From Rhodospirillaceae bacterium (lineage in GTDB: Bacteria > Pseudomonadota > Alphaproteobacteria > Rhodospirillales > Rhodospirillaceae): DNA of 46,119 bases. Under the pieces are notes generated by a model. The model searched no databases and had not been told where the DNA came from. It was given only the letters and a program-made list of their open reading frames with translations. The stretch is from the NCBI GenBank assembly GCA_019694335.1, contig JAIBCD010000022.1:1-46119 (forward strand), read 5' to 3'. A program made the translations under genes and the position numbers. This document shows, piece by piece, positions 22,821-31,705 of this stretch; within the stretch, counting starts at the first letter, position 1; every line of letters begins with the position of its first letter.

Positions 22821-24290
22821 ATGCGGCCGGTTGTCCAAAGCGTGATCTCGAAAGCCTTGTCGGGCGCGGCAGTGGCGGCCTTGCTCGGCGCCTGCGCCTC
22901 CTATCCCCCGCCCAAGATCGACAGCCCGCCCGCCTGGCAGGCCCTGGCCGCACCGCCGGCGCCCGAATTCCAGGCCACGCTGGTCAGCGCCGAAACCCCG
23001 CTGCCCGATGCCAAGTGGTGGGCTCAGTTCCAGAGCAGCGAACTCGATGGCCTGATCGCGGAAGCTTTCGCCAACAATCACACCTTGAAGGCGGCGGTCG
23101 ATCGCGTGCTGCAAGCCGAGGCTTCGGCCAAGATCTCGCGTTCGGCGCTGTTTCCGTCCTTGAGCGGCGGCCTGTCCACGACGCGCAATTATCGCGAGAC
23201 ACCCGGTGGCGGCGGCGCCAGGACCACCAGCTACCAGGGCAACCTTCAGGCATCCTACCAAGTGGACCTGTTCGGCGCGCTGCGCGACAACGCCGGCGCC
23301 GCCAATGCGCGGCTGCTCTCCAACATCTACGACCAGCAGACCGTGGCGATCACGCTGGTCTCCAACGTCGTCACCACCTATCTGCAGACTTTGTCGTTCC
23401 GCGAACGCCGCGCGCTTGCGGAGAAACGCATCAGGAACGTGCGCGCCATCCTCGAGGTGCTCGAGAACCAGCGCCGTGTCGGCGTGCTGTCCGACCTGGA
23501 ACTGGCGCAACAGCGCAGCGCGCTCGCCAGCCAGGAAGCCTCGCTGCCGACCTCGCGCCTCAACGAACGTCAGTCGCTGAACGCGCTCGCCGTGCTCCTC
23601 GGCCGCACGCCGGAGAACTTCGACATCAAGGCACAGTCGCTCGCCGACGTGAGCGTGCCCAGGATCGGCGCCGGAATCCCCTCCAACCTCTTGGTGCGCC
23701 GTCCGGACCTGCGGCGCGCGGAATCCGATCTGAAAGCCGCCAATTTCGACGTCGGGGCTGCGCGCGCGGCGCGTTTCCCGTCCATCAACCTCACCGGCCA
23801 AGGCGGCTCCTCCTCGGCCGCGCTCGACACCCTGTTCAGCTCGGGCACGTTCTTCTACAGCGTGGCCGCCTCCGCCGCCGAAACCATCTTCGCCGGCGGC
23901 CGCCTGCAAGGGCAGGAGCAACTGGCGCGCGGACGTTACCGCGAAGTGCTGGAGAACTACCGCCAGGCGGTGCTGGCCGCGTTCAGCGACGTGGAGACCG
24001 CGCTGACCGCCGTGCGCGAGAACAATCTTTCCTACGATTATATCCGCGAGGCCTATGACCAAGCCGAGACCGCATACCGCCTGGCCGAACTGCGCTACCG
24101 CTCGGGCATCGTCGATTTCCAGACCGTGCTGAACGCCCAGAACACGGCATTCCAGGCCGAGGAATCCATGGTGCAATCGGAATTCACCCGCTTCAGCGCG
24201 GTGGTCACCCTGGCCCAGGCCCTGGGCGGCGGCTGGGACGGCATGACCCCCGAACCTCCGCCCTTGAGCCGGCTGTCCGATCCTCTTTAG
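22821..24290 (+). CDS. NodT-type outer-membrane efflux lipoprotein
   Basis: A 489-residue TolC/NodT-family outer-membrane factor. A lipoprotein signal ends in LLGAC with Cys25 as the acylated residue. Two structural repeats follow, each with long helices for the periplasmic tunnel and short beta segments for the barrel (SYQVDLFGALRDNAGAANAR, then VLLGRTPENFDI and NLLVRRPDLRRAESDL, both typical of NodT). The ATG at 22821 has GGGAA upstream; the much longer open frame from 22173 is antisense to the CDP-alcohol gene. These proteins complete tripartite RND or MFS efflux pumps, but no pump or adaptor gene adjoins, so it must serve a distant partner. Monocistronic here. Confidence 0.9.
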   Translation: MRPVVQSVISKALSGAAVAALLGACASYPPPKIDSPPAWQALAAPPAPEFQATLVSAETPLPDAKWWAQFQSSELDGLIAEAFANNHTLKAAVDRVLQAEASAKISRSALFPSLSGGLSTTRNYRETPGGGGARTTSYQGNLQASYQVDLFGALRDNAGAANARLLSNIYDQQTVAITLVSNVVTTYLQTLSFRERRALAEKRIRNVRAILEVLENQRRVGVLSDLELAQQRSALASQEASLPTSRLNERQSLNALAVLLGRTPENFDIKAQSLADVSVPRIGAGIPSNLLVRRPDLRRAESDLKAANFDVGAARAARFPSINLTGQGGSSSAALDTLFSSGTFFYSVAASAAETIFAGGRLQGQEQLARGRYREVLENYRQAVLAAFSDVETALTAVRENNLSYDYIREAYDQAETAYRLAELRYRSGIVDFQTVLNAQNTAFQAEESMVQSEFTRFSAVVTLAQALGGGWDGMTPEPPPLSRLSDPL

Positions 24291-24408
24291 GCCTTCTTGC
24301 ACATGCGAGGAGCGCGCCCCACATAAGGGCCATCCCGGCGGCTTGCTCCGATTTCCCGGCGCGGCAATCCATGCGATAGTTTCACCGCGCAATGCGTGGG
24401 GAGACAGA

Positions 24409-26046
24409 ATGAAGATCAAGCAAATTCTTTGCGGCGCGATCCTGGCGGCCTTTGCTGGCGGCCCGGCTTCTGCGCAAGGCACGGCCGATCCGTCGGCGGC
24501 AAACATCCGCGCGCATATGAGCTTTCTGGCCAGCGACCTCCTGCAGGGGCGTGAGGCCGGAACCCCGGGCTACGATATTGCCGCCGCCTATGTCGCGTCG
24601 CAGATGGCCCAGTTGGGCTTGATGCCCAGGGGCGACCGTCAAGGCGCCGCGGGCGAAGCCTCTTATTTCCAGCATGTCCCGCTGGTCGCTTACCGCGCCA
24701 CGGACCAGGGCAGCCTCGCGCTCAAGAATGCCGCGGGAATGGTAACGCCACTGGTGTTCGGCGAGGACTACGTCGTGCGCGGCGAGCCCACCGCAGGACA
24801 AACACAGCTGAACGCGCCTTTGGTGTTCGTGGGTTTCGGGATCGTGGCGCCGGAGCACAAGCGCGACGACTACAAAGGCGTGGATGTCCGCGGCAAGATC
24901 GCCGTGGCGTTCATCGGCGCGCCAAAGTCCTTTCAGACCGAGGAGCGGGCGTACTACACCGACGCGCGCGGCAAGCGCGCGGCGGCCTTGGCCCACGGCG
25001 CGGTGGGCATTCTGTTCGTCAACACGCCGACGCGCGAAAAGCTCGCGCCCTTCGCGAATGCGGCCCGGCAGTACGCCAGCTGGGCCATGACCTGGCGCGG
25101 CGCGGATGGCGCGCCGTTCCTGCCTTCTCCCCTGCCGTCCGTGGGAACGATCAGTCTAGCCGGAGCGGCCAAGCTGTTCGCCGGCGCCAAAATTCCCCTC
25201 GCCACCGTCATGGCCGCCGCGGAGTCCGAGGCCGGCGCCGTTCCGGCTCTGCCCTTGGCGCAATCGCTGTCCGTCACGCTGCATAGCGAGCTCAAGCCGG
25301 TGGAGAGCGAGAACATCGTCGGCGTGATCCCCGGATCGGATCCGGTCCTGAAGGATCAATACGTGGTCCTGTCCGCGCACCTCGACCACATCGGGATCAC
25401 ACCGCCGGTCAACGGCGACTCGATCAACAACGGCGCCATGGACAATGCCTCGGGGACCGCGATCACATTGGAGGTCGCGCGGCTGTTCGCCGCCAGCGGC
25501 AAGCCGCCGCGCCGTTCGGTGCTGTTCCTGATCGACACCGCCGAGGAGAAAGGCCTGGTGGGCGCGGACTATTTCGCGCGCAACCCCACGGTGCCCGCCA
25601 CAGCTATTGCAGCCGACGTCGACCTCGACATGCCGGTGCTGACCTACGACTTCACCGACGTCGTGGCCTTCGGCGCCGACCGGTCCAGCATCGGCCCGGC
25701 CGTCCGCAAAGTGGCCGAGGGCATGGGCGTCAGGTTATCGCCCGATCCGATGCCGGACGAAGGGATCTTCACGCGTTCGGACCATTATCGTTTCGTGCAG
25801 CAGGGCGTCCCGGCGGTGTTCCTGATGACCGGCTTCGCCAATGGCGGCGAGAAGGCCTTCACGGATTTCATGGCCAACAACTATCACAAGCCGAGCGACG
25901 ACCTCAGCCAGCCGATCCGCTATGACGTCGGCGCAAAGTTCGCACGTTTGAACTATGCGATCACCCGTGAGCTGGCCGATGCCACGGCGCGGCCCGCTTG
26001 GAACAAGGGTGACTTCTTCGGCGATAAGTACGCCAAGCCGCGCTAA
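24409..26046 (+). CDS. Secreted M28-family metallopeptidase with PA domain
   Basis: A 545-residue peptidase with a cleavable signal peptide ending in ASAQ at residue 23. A PA (protease-associated) domain sits around 120-260 ([20 protein letters not shown]). The M28 catalytic domain follows with zinc ligands in [18 protein letters not shown] and [14 protein letters not shown] and a later His in SDHYRF. M28 enzymes are di-zinc aminopeptidases or glutamate carboxypeptidases that trim peptides in the periplasm or outside the cell. GGGGAGA precedes the ATG at 24409. The gene stands 20 bases ahead of msrA on the same strand, so the two may be co-transcribed by chance or for envelope protein turnover. 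Confidence 0.9.
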   Translation: MKIKQILCGAILAAFAGGPASAQGTADPSAANIRAHMSFLASDLLQGREAGTPGYDIAAAYVASQMAQLGLMPRGDRQGAAGEASYFQHVPLVAYRATDQGSLALKNAAGMVTPLVFGEDYVVRGEPTAGQTQLNAPLVFVGFGIVAPEHKRDDYKGVDVRGKIAVAFIGAPKSFQTEERAYYTDARGKRAAALAHGAVGILFVNTPTREKLAPFANAARQYASWAMTWRGADGAPFLPSPLPSVGTISLAGAAKLFAGAKIPLATVMAAAESEAGAVPALPLAQSLSVTLHSELKPVESENIVGVIPGSDPVLKDQYVVLSAHLDHIGITPPVNGDSINNGAMDNASGTAITLEVARLFAASGKPPRRSVLFLIDTAEEKGLVGADYFARNPTVPATAIAADVDLDMPVLTYDFTDVVAFGADRSSIGPAVRKVAEGMGVRLSPDPMPDEGIFTRSDHYRFVQQGVPAVFLMTGFANGGEKAFTDFMANNYHKPSDDLSQPIRYDVGAKFARLNYAITRELADATARPAWNKGDFFGDKYAKPR

Positions 26047-26065
26047 ACACGCTTTGGAGGCCCCA

Positions 26066-26704
26066 ATGTTCTTCACCAAGACCAGGCTCCCCTCCGCCAA
26101 GGACGCCCTGCCCGGCCGCAGCGACGCCATGCCGGTGCCGGACAAGCATTTCGTCAACGGCAACACCATCGTCGCGCCGTTTCCAGACCATCTCGAGACC
26201 GCGATGGTCGGCCTGGGCTGCTTCTGGGGCGCGGAACGCCTGTTCTGGAAAATCCCCGGCGTCTATTCGACCCAAGTCGGTTACGCCGCCGGCATTACGC
26301 CCAATCCGACCTATAAGGAGGTCTGCACCGGCGGCACCGGACACAACGAAGTGGTGCGCCTGCAGTTCGACCCCAAACAGGTGTCTTACGAATCCCTGCT
26401 CAAGACCTTCTGGGAAGCCCACGACCCGACCCAGGGCATGCGCCAGGGCAATGACATCGGCACCCAGTACCGCTCGGGCATTTATGTTTTCAGCCCGGCC
26501 CAGCGCACAGCCGCCGAAGCCTCGAAGGCCGCCTACGACAAGGCGCTCAAGGCCAAGGGGTTCGCGCCCATCACCACCGAAATCCTGGACGCGCCGCGGT
26601 TCTATTACGCCGAGGAATATCACCAGCAGTATCTCGCCAAGAACCCAGGCGGTTACTGCGGCATCGGCGGCACCAAGGTGACTTGTCCGGCCTTCGCGGG
26701 CTAA
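26066..26704 (+). CDS. msrA: Peptide methionine sulfoxide reductase MsrA
   Basis: A 212-residue MsrA. The catalytic [10 protein letters not shown] motif has the nucleophile Cys at residue 52, followed by the family blocks [20 protein letters not shown] and [20 protein letters not shown]. Two C-terminal cysteines ([15 protein letters not shown]) match the resolving and recycling cysteines of the thioredoxin-linked type. It reduces methionine S-sulfoxide in oxidised proteins. There is no signal peptide, so it is cytoplasmic. GGAGG lies six bases before the ATG at 26066; the longer frame from 25955 lies inside the peptidase gene and is rejected. Position right after the peptidase suggests a shared transcript. 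Confidence 0.95.
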   Translation: MFFTKTRLPSAKDALPGRSDAMPVPDKHFVNGNTIVAPFPDHLETAMVGLGCFWGAERLFWKIPGVYSTQVGYAAGITPNPTYKEVCTGGTGHNEVVRLQFDPKQVSYESLLKTFWEAHDPTQGMRQGNDIGTQYRSGIYVFSPAQRTAAEASKAAYDKALKAKGFAPITTEILDAPRFYYAEEYHQQYLAKNPGGYCGIGGTKVTCPAFAG

Positions 26705-26763
26705 CCCTCCAGCGGCGCACCGTCTGGCTGGCTTTATCTTGCGCCGGCATTAGGATGGCGCAC

Positions 26764-27828
26764 ATGCATCAAACATTCCCGCAAGCCGACGATGCCGCGC
26801 TGCGCGCTTGCTTTGCGCGCGGCGTGTTCTTCCATGCCGTTGGCGGCAAGCTCACCCATAATGCCGGTTGCCTGGTCGAGGGCCTGACCGCGCTCGGCAT
26901 CCCCGCCAAGCTGTCTGCGCCGGAGTTCACCTCGCGGCCGGTATCCATGCCGCTGGCCGGCGTCGACACCAAAGCGATGGTTTCCCCGCCCTACGGCGAC
27001 TTCGGTGCCTATGTGGTGGACATCAGCCACACCAACGCCGCCGTGCCGTTCGAAAGGATCGACACCAGCCGCTTGGTCTATCTCAACCAAAGCGACGTCG
27101 CGACGTTCTGCGAGACCCCCGCCACGGCGCCCATGTTCGCCACCCATGAGAGCCGGTTCCTGAGCAAGGGTGGACGCCGCCTGCCGCTGGCGTTCGGCCT
27201 CGCCAACAGCCTGTTGGCGGCCACGGAAAAGCGGCCCGCGTTCGCCGCGCGCAAACGAACGGCGCTACGCAATTTCCGCGCCACGCTGAATCAAAGCGTG
27301 CGGTCCCTGCTCGATCTCGCCTTCATACCGCACCTCGAAAAATACATGCCGGTGGACCGGCGCATCCTGGGGCCCAGCGCTTATATCGGCGAGATGTTGA
27401 ACGCCGCGATATGCCTCGCTTACGGCGGTGGGTTCTACAACCCGATCACCGAAAACCCCTGGTTCGCGAAGAACGCGCCCGACCTGATCGCCACCCACAC
27501 CTTCCCGCACATGCAGGGCTCGGCCTTTGTCCTGCGCTGGGACAGCTGGCGTTTCTGGGAAAGCCTGGCCGCCGGCTGCGTCACCGTCCATCTCGACTTC
27601 GAGAAGTACGGCTTCGCCCTGCCGGTGATGCCCAAGGCCTGGGAACACTACGTGCCCCTCGATCTCGACGATCTCAAAGGATCGGTGGAGGCACTCATGG
27701 ATCGCGCCAAGGACTGGGAGAGTATCGCCGAACAGGGCCGCGCTTGGGCGGTGGAGCACTATGCGCCCGCGCCGACCGCGCGTTACGTGCTCTCTGCCAT
27801 GTTGGCCGGGATGCCAAGGCCTAAATGA
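26764..27828 (+). CDS. Glycosyltransferase-like protein
   Basis: A 354-residue protein with a GT-B-like C-terminal part: SWRFWESLAAGCVTVHLDFE is the nucleotide-sugar-binding helix region typical of family-1-like glycosyltransferases, followed by a helix-rich tail ending in a family-typical ARYVLS segment. The N-terminal half (FHAVGGKLTHNAGCLVEGLT) is unlike any domain I know. There is no signal peptide. It may glycosylate a surface molecule. The ATG at 26764 is chosen because AGGATGG lies seven bases upstream; an ATG nine bases earlier is possible. The stop overlaps the next small gene as ATGA. Acceptor and donor are unknown. Confidence 0.6.
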   Translation: MHQTFPQADDAALRACFARGVFFHAVGGKLTHNAGCLVEGLTALGIPAKLSAPEFTSRPVSMPLAGVDTKAMVSPPYGDFGAYVVDISHTNAAVPFERIDTSRLVYLNQSDVATFCETPATAPMFATHESRFLSKGGRRLPLAFGLANSLLAATEKRPAFAARKRTALRNFRATLNQSVRSLLDLAFIPHLEKYMPVDRRILGPSAYIGEMLNAAICLAYGGGFYNPITENPWFAKNAPDLIATHTFPHMQGSAFVLRWDSWRFWESLAAGCVTVHLDFEKYGFALPVMPKAWEHYVPLDLDDLKGSVEALMDRAKDWESIAEQGRAWAVEHYAPAPTARYVLSAMLAGMPRPK

Positions 27829-27953
27829 GTATCTTCTGGTATTTTCTCATGGCGCTCGGCTTCCTGATCATGGTCCTGATGTCGGTGCCGGACGATGCGC
27901 CGCCGGCCCAGTCTCCGCCTCTTGAGCAAGGAACCGACCGGCCCGCGCCGTAA
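27825..27953 (+). CDS. 42-residue single-pass membrane protein
   Basis: A 42-residue frame overlapping the glycosyltransferase-like stop by ATGA. Residues 2-21 form one hydrophobic helix (SIFWYFLMALGFLIMVLMS) followed by a proline-rich, acidic tail (VPDDAPPAQSPPLEQG). The tight overlap and membrane-helix pattern argue for a real small protein that may anchor or regulate its neighbour. It ends six bases before the convergent hydrolase gene. No known small-protein family is recognised. Confidence 0.5.
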   Translation: MSIFWYFLMALGFLIMVLMSVPDDAPPAQSPPLEQGTDRPAP

Positions 27954-27958
27954 CTCGC

Positions 27959-28510
27959 CTACTTGATGAGCTTGGAGAGTTCCTTGAATTCGGGTGTGCC
28001 GGCCCGATGCAGCCATTCGAACACCGCCATCTCGGTATTGGCGAGCGTGACGCCCGCCGCCGACAGACGATCCGTGGCCGTGCGCACGCTTTCGGGCCGG
28101 CGTGAGGTCACGGCATCGGCGATCACCGTCACCGCCAGACCCATGGCCTTGAAGCCCAGCGCGGTCTGGGTCACGCAGACATGGGCTTCGATGCCGCAGA
28201 TCACCAGTTGATTGCGGCCGGAGCGTGAAATCCCCCCGATATGGTCTGCCATGGCGGGATCCGCCGCGCAGGAGAAATGCATCTTCTCCATCACAACCGC
28301 ATCGCCCTTGATATTGTCGAGACGCGCGACCGTCGCCCCCAAACCCTTGCGGTATTGCTCGGACACCGTGACCGGAATCCCCAGCCGCTGCGCCGCTTGC
28401 ATCAGGACCGCGCAACGCTCGACCATGGCGTCGCCCTCATGCATGGCCGGCAACAGCCGGTCCTGCACATCCACCACCAGAAGCTGGGCGCGCGTGCGGT
28501 CGAGCAACAT
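27959..28510 (-). CDS. Isochorismatase-family hydrolase (YcaC-like)
   Basis: A 183-residue cysteine hydrolase of the isochorismatase-like superfamily. The catalytic triad is visible: Asp in LLVVDVQDRLLPAM, Lys in VVMEKMHFSC and Cys in GIEAHVCVTQTALGF. The cis-peptide-forming region between Lys and Cys is normal. Members include nicotinamidase, isochorismatase and YcaC-type hydrolases; the VDVQDRLLPAM and EAHVCVTQTA pattern is closest to YcaC-like proteins of unknown substrate. The ATG at 28510 has AAGGAG upstream and is preferred over one 24 bases earlier. It lies between two small membrane protein genes with no obvious functional link. Confidence 0.88.
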   Translation of the reverse strand: MLLDRTRAQLLVVDVQDRLLPAMHEGDAMVERCAVLMQAAQRLGIPVTVSEQYRKGLGATVARLDNIKGDAVVMEKMHFSCAADPAMADHIGGISRSGRNQLVICGIEAHVCVTQTALGFKAMGLAVTVIADAVTSRRPESVRTATDRLSAAGVTLANTEMAVFEWLHRAGTPEFKELSKLIK

Positions 28511-28548
28511 GGCTATCTCCTTGTTCCTATCCATACTACCATCGCCGG

Positions 28549-28809
28549 ATGGAAGAACGGTTTCAAGAACAGCCGCCCGGTGGCGTCATGAATCCAAGGC
28601 GCGTGATCGTGCTGACCACCATCGGCGTGTTCATCGTGCTGTGCACGGTCGCCACCCTATTCTTCCACGGCATTCCGCCCTGGCCGATGCTGCTGTGGTT
28701 CGCGGTGAGCCACGCTTTCTTCTGCGTCGTGACCGCGCGCGTGAAACCCTACCGCGGCCCCTACGTCGAGCCCATGGCCGATCCCACCACGGAAAACTGG
28801 CAGCGGTAG
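28549..28809 (+). CDS. Small two-pass membrane protein
   Basis: An 86-residue frame (73 if it starts at the ATG at 28588). Two hydrophobic segments (VIVLTTIGVFIVLCTVATLFF and MLLWFAVSHAFFCVVTARV) are followed by a short acidic tail ending in NWQR. It diverges from the hydrolase gene across about 40 bases. Neither start has a strong ribosome binding site. The next gene starts directly after its stop codon, so the two are likely coupled. No family recognised. Confidence 0.5.
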   Translation: MEERFQEQPPGGVMNPRRVIVLTTIGVFIVLCTVATLFFHGIPPWPMLLWFAVSHAFFCVVTARVKPYRGPYVEPMADPTTENWQR

Positions 28810-28980
28810 ATGGCCAAGAAAAAAAGCGACAAACCCGCGCAGGGGGCGGCCAAAGGTTCGGACAAGAAGGCCGAACGGCGCGTGGCGCAATTGCGCGACA
28901 AGCTCACCGACGCCATGCAGGATCCGCTCACGCGCGAGCAGATCGTGCGCGCCATCCGCGCCATGATGCAGGAAAAGTAG
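28810..28980 (+). CDS. 56-residue charged cytoplasmic protein
   Basis: A 56-residue frame whose ATG touches the stop of the preceding gene. It opens with a lysine-rich stretch (MAKKKSDKPAQGAAKGSDKK) and ends in a helix-rich, charged part (VAQLRDKLTDAMQDPLTREQ). It looks like a small nucleic-acid-binding or chaperone-like protein, but this is a guess. It ends three bases before the convergent nucleotide transporter gene. Too short for confident recognition. Confidence 0.45.
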   Translation: MAKKKSDKPAQGAAKGSDKKAERRVAQLRDKLTDAMQDPLTREQIVRAIRAMMQEK

Positions 28981-28983
28981 CGG

Positions 28984-30303
28984 TTACTCCGCGGCGGCTT
29001 CGGCCAGCGTACTCTTGCGGTCGCCGGTGACGTTCTCATAGCGCCGCCCGAGATTGAGCGCGATCCACGCCCAGACCGCGCATACAGCGATCCCAAAGGT
29101 CGCCACGCCGGCGATACCCCAGCCCAGCCACGCCAACCCCGCCTGTACCCAGGCCACGGTGAAATCGCCGCCGCGGTAGACCACGGTGTCGATGACGCTC
29201 TTGGCTTTGTACTTGCTCTCCTGATCGACGATCGTGAACAGCATTTCGCGCGAGGGCCGCGCCACACCGTATTCGGATACGCGCCGCACCACCTGCGCCA
29301 CCAGCAGCAAGACCGGCATCAAAGCCACGCCGATGAACCCGCCGATCATCAGCACGGGATTGAGGATCAGCCCCGTGGTCACGCCGAACCGCGCCACCAG
29401 CCGCCCGGTGCCGAACATCTGGATGCCGATGGTGAGGACATTGACCACCAGATCCACCATCGCGAATGCCTGGGTGCGCGCCTCGCGGGTGTCGAACAGC
29501 CGCGCGATCAGATCCTGCTGCATGAAATAGAGAATGGTCGATACCCAGGTCATCAGCAGCACGAAGCCGGCGATGCCGAGCAGGTAGGGCGAACGCGCCA
29601 CCAGATCGAAGCCCTTGAAGGAATGCGCCGCGAGGGTGTGGTCGAGGCGCGTGCGCTGGGCGTCATGCCCGGCGATACGCAAACGCTCCTTCTCCTTCAC
29701 CAGCAGCAGTACGATCCCGATGGTCAGGACAAACCCCGCCGCCGAGATCAGCAGCAGCATATTGGTGCCGACCACCTTCACCAGCAGCGCGGTGATCGCC
29801 GGGCCGGCCACCGCCCCGGCACTGCCGCCCGCGGCGACCACCCCGTAGACGCGCTTGGCTTGCGTGCGCGAGAACAGGTCGGCCATGAAGCTCCAGAACA
29901 CCGAGGTGATGATCATGTTGAACACGCTCACCCAGATATAGAATCCGGCGGCGATCCAGCGCTCGTCGGCGGCGCCCTGGAACAGGAAAATGAACCCGAT
30001 CAGGGTCAGCACGATAAAGCCGTAGACCCACGGCAGCAGCGTCTGGAGTTTGACGCGATTGGACGCGAAGGCGAACATCGGCACGAAGATCAACGTGCCG
30101 ATGAAGGTTCCGGTCCAGAGCTGGCTCAGGGAGGCGGGATCGGCGCCATAGCTGGTCGCCATCGCGTCGCGCACCGGGCGCAGGATGTAATAGCTGCCGA
30201 GCAGGAAGAAGTAATAGAGGAAGCCCAGGACCACCGCCCGGATCTCATGGGGCTCGACCGCGAAGATCTCCTGATACCAGGGCTTCTTGGCGCTCACGCT
30301 CAT
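28984..30303 (-). CDS. MFS-fold carrier of the Npt/nucleotide-transporter-like type
   Basis: A 439-residue, twelve-helix transporter. The N-terminal signature (YYFFLLGSYYILRPVRDAMA) and ISAAGFVLTIG resemble the ATP:ADP-antiporter-like family otherwise best known from intracellular bacteria and plastids; free-living relatives exist, with unknown substrates. The C-terminal half holds a second repeat with RPSREMLFTIVDQESKYKAK, a conserved loop. The start at 30303 has AAGGGA upstream; an ATG seven codons earlier is less likely. It diverges from an MFS exporter-like gene across about 100 bases. Transport of nucleotides is inferred from the family and is uncertain. Confidence 0.7.
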   Translation of the reverse strand: MSVSAKKPWYQEIFAVEPHEIRAVVLGFLYYFFLLGSYYILRPVRDAMATSYGADPASLSQLWTGTFIGTLIFVPMFAFASNRVKLQTLLPWVYGFIVLTLIGFIFLFQGAADERWIAAGFYIWVSVFNMIITSVFWSFMADLFSRTQAKRVYGVVAAGGSAGAVAGPAITALLVKVVGTNMLLLISAAGFVLTIGIVLLLVKEKERLRIAGHDAQRTRLDHTLAAHSFKGFDLVARSPYLLGIAGFVLLMTWVSTILYFMQQDLIARLFDTREARTQAFAMVDLVVNVLTIGIQMFGTGRLVARFGVTTGLILNPVLMIGGFIGVALMPVLLLVAQVVRRVSEYGVARPSREMLFTIVDQESKYKAKSVIDTVVYRGGDFTVAWVQAGLAWLGWGIAGVATFGIAVCAVWAWIALNLGRRYENVTGDRKSTLAEAAAE

Positions 30304-30403
30304 ACGGGATCCCTTGGCCGGCAAATCTAGGCGCTGAACTTACAGGTAATACGGCCCCGGGTACATATGGCCGGGCGCTAAACCTTGCTGTAGATGTTGC
30401 CGC

Positions 30404-31633
30404 ATGGTCGATCTTTCCATGATCCGCGCCACCTTGCGCGGCAATTTCGCCCTTTTCACCGCCGCCAATTCTGTCTCGGTCGTCGGCACCTGGGTCCAGC
30501 GGGTCGCGGTCGGCTGGCTGACCTGGGATCTGACACATTCGGGAACATGGCTGGGCGCGGTGTCCATGGCCGAGTTCCTGCCCGCGCTGGTGATCGCGCC
30601 CCTGACCGGCGTGCTCTCGGACCGCTTCGACCGGCGGCGCATGGCGGTAGCCGGCCAATGCCTGGCCACGGCGCAGGCCTCCGCGTTGGCTCTGCTCAGC
30701 ATCACCGGCCACATCACCGCCGCGATGGTGTTCGCGCTGCAATTGTTCGCCGGATTTATCCAACCCCTGATCCAGAGCGCGCGCCTGGTGCTGGTGCCGA
30801 CCCTGGTCCCCAAGGAGAACATGGGCAACGCGGTCGCCATCACCTCCATGACCTTCAACATTGCGCGCATCATCGGCCCGGCGTTCTCGGGACTGCTGAT
30901 CACCACCATCGGCGCGGGCTACTCGTTCCTGGTGAACGCGGTGAGTTATATCGGCGTGATCGCGGCGCTCATGGCGCTTAAATTGCCGCCGCATGTGCCG
31001 CGCACCGACCGCCATCCCTGGGCCGGCATCTGGGACGACCTCGCCGAAGGCTGGCGCTACATCTTCGCCCACCCGACCCTGCACTGGCTGATTCCGTTGA
31101 TCACCCTTGTCAGTTCGTTGCTGTGGCCGCTCACCGACCTGATGGCCGGCGTCGCCGCCGAAAACTTCGGCAAAGGCGCTGGCGGACTGGCGGTGCTGAC
31201 CTCGGCGCAAGGCGTAGGCGCGCTGCTTGGCGGGCTCTACCTCGCCAGCCGCAAGCACCACAACGGCCTTCACCGCCTGATGGTGCGGGCAATGGTGGTG
31301 AATGGCCTGCTGGTGGCCCTGTTCGCGAGCATGCCGGTGTTCTGGGCGGCGGTTCCGGTGTTGGTGGTCAACGGCATGTTCAGCGTGATGGTGGGCTCGG
31401 GCTCGCTGACGGTCACGCAGATCAACTCGGAAGAAGTCATGCGCGGGCGCACCGTGAGTCTCTGGTATCTGGTGACGCGCGTGGGCCCGGCCCTCGGCGG
31501 CATGGCGCTGGGCAGTCTCGCCAGCCTCCTGGGATTCCGCACTCCGATCATCGCGGCGGGCGTCCTCGCGGCCGCGGTCGCCACGGTTTTCGTGTTCAAA
31601 TATGGGGGTTCACCTAAAGTTGACCAGGCGTGA
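30404..31633 (+). CDS. MFS transporter, EntS/exporter-like
   Basis: A 409-residue major-facilitator protein with twelve predicted helices. The loop-2 motif GVLSDRFDRRRMAV matches the MFS A-motif, and the N-terminal block NFALFTAANSVSVVGTWVQR is typical of the MFS_3 group that includes enterobactin exporter EntS and related drug or siderophore exporters. It probably expels a small molecule from the cytoplasm by proton antiport. It diverges from the nucleotide-transporter-like gene. No biosynthetic cluster for a siderophore adjoins. The call to exporter is inference from family. Confidence 0.82.
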   Translation: MVDLSMIRATLRGNFALFTAANSVSVVGTWVQRVAVGWLTWDLTHSGTWLGAVSMAEFLPALVIAPLTGVLSDRFDRRRMAVAGQCLATAQASALALLSITGHITAAMVFALQLFAGFIQPLIQSARLVLVPTLVPKENMGNAVAITSMTFNIARIIGPAFSGLLITTIGAGYSFLVNAVSYIGVIAALMALKLPPHVPRTDRHPWAGIWDDLAEGWRYIFAHPTLHWLIPLITLVSSLLWPLTDLMAGVAAENFGKGAGGLAVLTSAQGVGALLGGLYLASRKHHNGLHRLMVRAMVVNGLLVALFASMPVFWAAVPVLVVNGMFSVMVGSGSLTVTQINSEEVMRGRTVSLWYLVTRVGPALGGMALGSLASLLGFRTPIIAAGVLAAAVATVFVFKYGGSPKVDQA

Positions 31634-31705
31634 GACGCCAATAGGCGTGTTTCTCGCCGCCTTCCCCCGTGTATACTTATGCTTCGTTTTTCAGGAGTTC
31701 CGACG

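Noticed and set aside
22656-24506. 616-codon open frame on the minus strand
   Set aside because: It is antisense to the NodT-type gene, and its sequence has no recognisable domain.
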